Part shown: piece after piece, positions 5,744-6,972 of the stretch
Layout of the letters: each line of letters opens with the position of its first letter
Numbering within the stretch: the first letter of the stretch is position 1
Assembly (NCBI GenBank): GCA_025980505.1
Contig: JAICXI010000099.1
Location: 1-6,972 of the forward strand
From: a bacterium
Lineage (GTDB): Bacteria; Oederibacteriota; Muellerivitia; Muellerivitales; Muellerivitaceae
Direction of reading: 5' to 3'
Length of the DNA stretch: 6,972 nt
The notes under the pieces: model-generated
Databases searched by the model: none
What the model saw: the letters and a program-made list of their open reading frames with translations, nothing else
What the model was told of the DNA's origin: nothing
Made by a program: the position numbers and the translations under genes

Positions 5744-6972
5744 ATGAAACGTCTTTTTTCCTGGAAGCCCGCCTCCGCCGGCCGTTGTCGGATCTCTTCG
5801 GATTTTTTTCTCCCGATTCTCGTAGTCTTCCTTTCCTCGGCCCCCTCCGCGGAAGCCAGCCCCTTGTCCGTCAACGGGAAATTAAGGGTCAGCGGGCTCC
5901 AATTGGTGAATTCCTGCGGCAACCCCATCCAACTGCGGGGCATGAGCAGCCACGGGTTGCAGTGGTACGGCAACTGCATCACGGCCGCTTCCATGGATTT
6001 TCTCGCCGACCCTTCCGCCGGCTTCGGAGCCGACGTGGTGCGGGCGGCCATGTACGTGGATGAGAACGGCTACCTGACCAACCCCTCGTCCTTCACCGCC
6101 AAGGTGAACCAGATGGTGTCGGACGCCGCCAGCCGCGGCATGTACTGCATCATCGACTGGCACGTGTTGACCCCCGGCGACCCCAACGCCCACATCAACG
6201 AGGCCAAGGCCTTCTGGCAGGCCATGGCCACCACCCACAAGGGGGACGCCAACGTCCTTTATGAGATCTGCAACGAGCCCAACGGGGTCAACTGGGCCAC
6301 GGTCAAGACCTACGCCGACACCATCATCCCCGCCATCCGCGCCATCGACCCGGATACGGTCATCATCGTGGGAACGCCCAACTGGTCCCAGCTCGGGGCG
6401 GAAGTGGTGGGCAACCAGCTGAACTATTCCAATATCATGTACACCTACCACTTCTACGCCGGGTCCCACAGCACGAGCGGCCTGACCAATTACATCGGGT
6501 CCCTGCCCATTTTCTGCACCGAATGGGGGGTCAGCAATTCCTCGGGCAACGGGGGCGACAACTACACCAACGCGCAGGCCTTCCTGGACATCATGGCGGG
6601 GAGCAATACGCCCGGCGTCAAGATCAGCTGGTGCAACTGGTCCTACAGCGACAAGCCCGAAAGCTCGGCGGCGTGGCAAAACGGCACCTGCGGCACCGGG
6701 CAGTGGAACACCGGGCGCCTCACCGCGTCGGGAACCTGGGTGCGCGACCGCATCTTGAGCCCGGCGGACAGCTTCACCTGCGGGGGCGTCAATACCCCCA
6801 CTTGGACGCCCACCCGGACCTTCACCGCCACGGCGACTCCCACGCGGACCTTCACTTGGACCTCCACGGCCACGCGGACGTCCAGTCCCACGGCCACCGT
6901 GGCCCCCACCGTCACCCCCCCCCGGCCCGTCACCAGGAGTTCCCCGGCCCCCCCCCCCGGCACCCCGACGTC
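5744..6972 (+). CDS. Secreted glycoside hydrolase family 5 endoglucanase (cellulase), 3' partial
   Basis: GH5 cellulases cut internal beta-1,4 bonds of cellulose or related glucans by the retaining mechanism, outside the cell. The frame runs without a stop from 5744 to the right edge (409 codons). Residues 1-37 are a signal peptide: basic start MKRLFSWK, hydrophobic core FFLPILVVFLSS, likely cleavage after SAEA. The catalytic domain spans about 40-340: IQLRGMSSHGLQW; VVRAAMYV (Arg100); IIDWHV (His140); YEICNEPNG with acid/base Glu178; YTYHFY (His236, Tyr238); FCTEWG with nucleophile Glu260; and SWCNWSYSD. These resemble subfamily GH5_2. The domain ends near LTASGTWVRDRI. From residue 351 a linker has Thr at every second position to 379, then becomes Pro/Ser-rich. 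A carbohydrate-binding or anchoring module probably follows beyond the window. The start is the only ATG before the signal peptide; no Shine-Dalgarno site is seen. C-runs near the end could hide a frameshift. Confidence 0.92.
   Translation, partial: MKRLFSWKPASAGRCRISSDFFLPILVVFLSSAPSAEASPLSVNGKLRVSGLQLVNSCGNPIQLRGMSSHGLQWYGNCITAASMDFLADPSAGFGADVVRAAMYVDENGYLTNPSSFTAKVNQMVSDAASRGMYCIIDWHVLTPGDPNAHINEAKAFWQAMATTHKGDANVLYEICNEPNGVNWATVKTYADTIIPAIRAIDPDTVIIVGTPNWSQLGAEVVGNQLNYSNIMYTYHFYAGSHSTSGLTNYIGSLPIFCTEWGVSNSSGNGGDNYTNAQAFLDIMAGSNTPGVKISWCNWSYSDKPESSAAWQNGTCGTGQWNTGRLTASGTWVRDRILSPADSFTCGGVNTPTWTPTRTFTATATPTRTFTWTSTATRTSSPTATVAPTVTPPRPVTRSSPAPPPGTPT
6794..6880 (+). repeat. Thr-X alternating linker repeat in the GH5 gene
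   Basis: Twenty-nine residues (351-379) alternate Thr with Pro, Trp, Arg, Phe, Ala or Ser. The DNA contains an 18-base unit encoding PTRTFT twice, at 6809-6826 and 6839-6856, identical at 16 of 18 bases and spaced by 30 bases, so the linker probably grew by duplication. Such linkers are extended, often glycosylated, and separate catalytic from binding domains. Confidence 0.8.

Noticed and set aside
5882..6679. 265-codon minus-strand frame opposite the GH5 gene
   Set aside because: The plus strand has an intact GH5 catalytic domain with both glutamates in context; the antisense product is Gly/Val/His-rich with no recognisable motif.

Overview
The window is about 7 kb of GC-rich bacterial DNA with every supported gene on the + strand. 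Coding sequence strongly prefers G or C at third codon positions, and the intergenic gaps are visibly AT-richer. The gene set is a membrane aminoacyl-phosphatidylglycerol synthase, an exported cysteine peptidase-like lipoprotein, a tRNA wobble methyltransferase, an RDD-like membrane protein, a thioredoxin/DUF255 protein and a secreted GH5 cellulase with a Thr-X linker. This suggests a free-living, diderm-like environmental bacterium, plausibly an uncultured plant-polymer degrader. Long alternating Thr-X linkers remind me of proteins from uncultured candidate phyla (for example FCPU426-like genomes), but that placement is a memory-based guess. There is no integrase, transposase, CRISPR array, tRNA or rRNA.

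Layout. (1) 1-1533: 3' part of an mprF-type gene, open at the left edge. Its stop overlaps the ATG of (2) 1530-2186, a predicted lipoprotein with an NlpC/P60 or CHAP-like cysteine peptidase core and an EF-hand-like calcium loop, so the two are probably one envelope operon. (3) 2187-2321: an AT-rich gap holding a large imperfect inverted repeat and a plausible promoter. (4) 2322-2774: trmL, GTG start with a good Shine-Dalgarno site. (5) 2878-3195: a 105-residue RDD-like membrane protein that appears to lack one of the family's usual helices. (6) 3204-3225: terminator-like palindrome. (7) 3273-5414: DUF255/YyaL (SPATA20) family protein with an N-terminal hydrophobic leader. (8) 5415-5743: a 329-base gap with hairpins but no convincing gene. 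(9) 5744 to the right edge: a secreted GH5 endoglucanase-like enzyme, catalytic domain complete, running into a Thr/Pro-rich linker cut off by the window end.

Working together: the first pair concerns membrane lipid charge and the cell wall, and the last gene acts outside the cell on beta-glucans. trmL, the RDD-like gene and the DUF255 gene look like independent units separated by hairpins. I see no multi-gene defence or biosynthetic system. The most unusual items are the calcium-loop lipoprotein coupled to mprF, the shortened RDD protein and the AT-rich inverted repeat.
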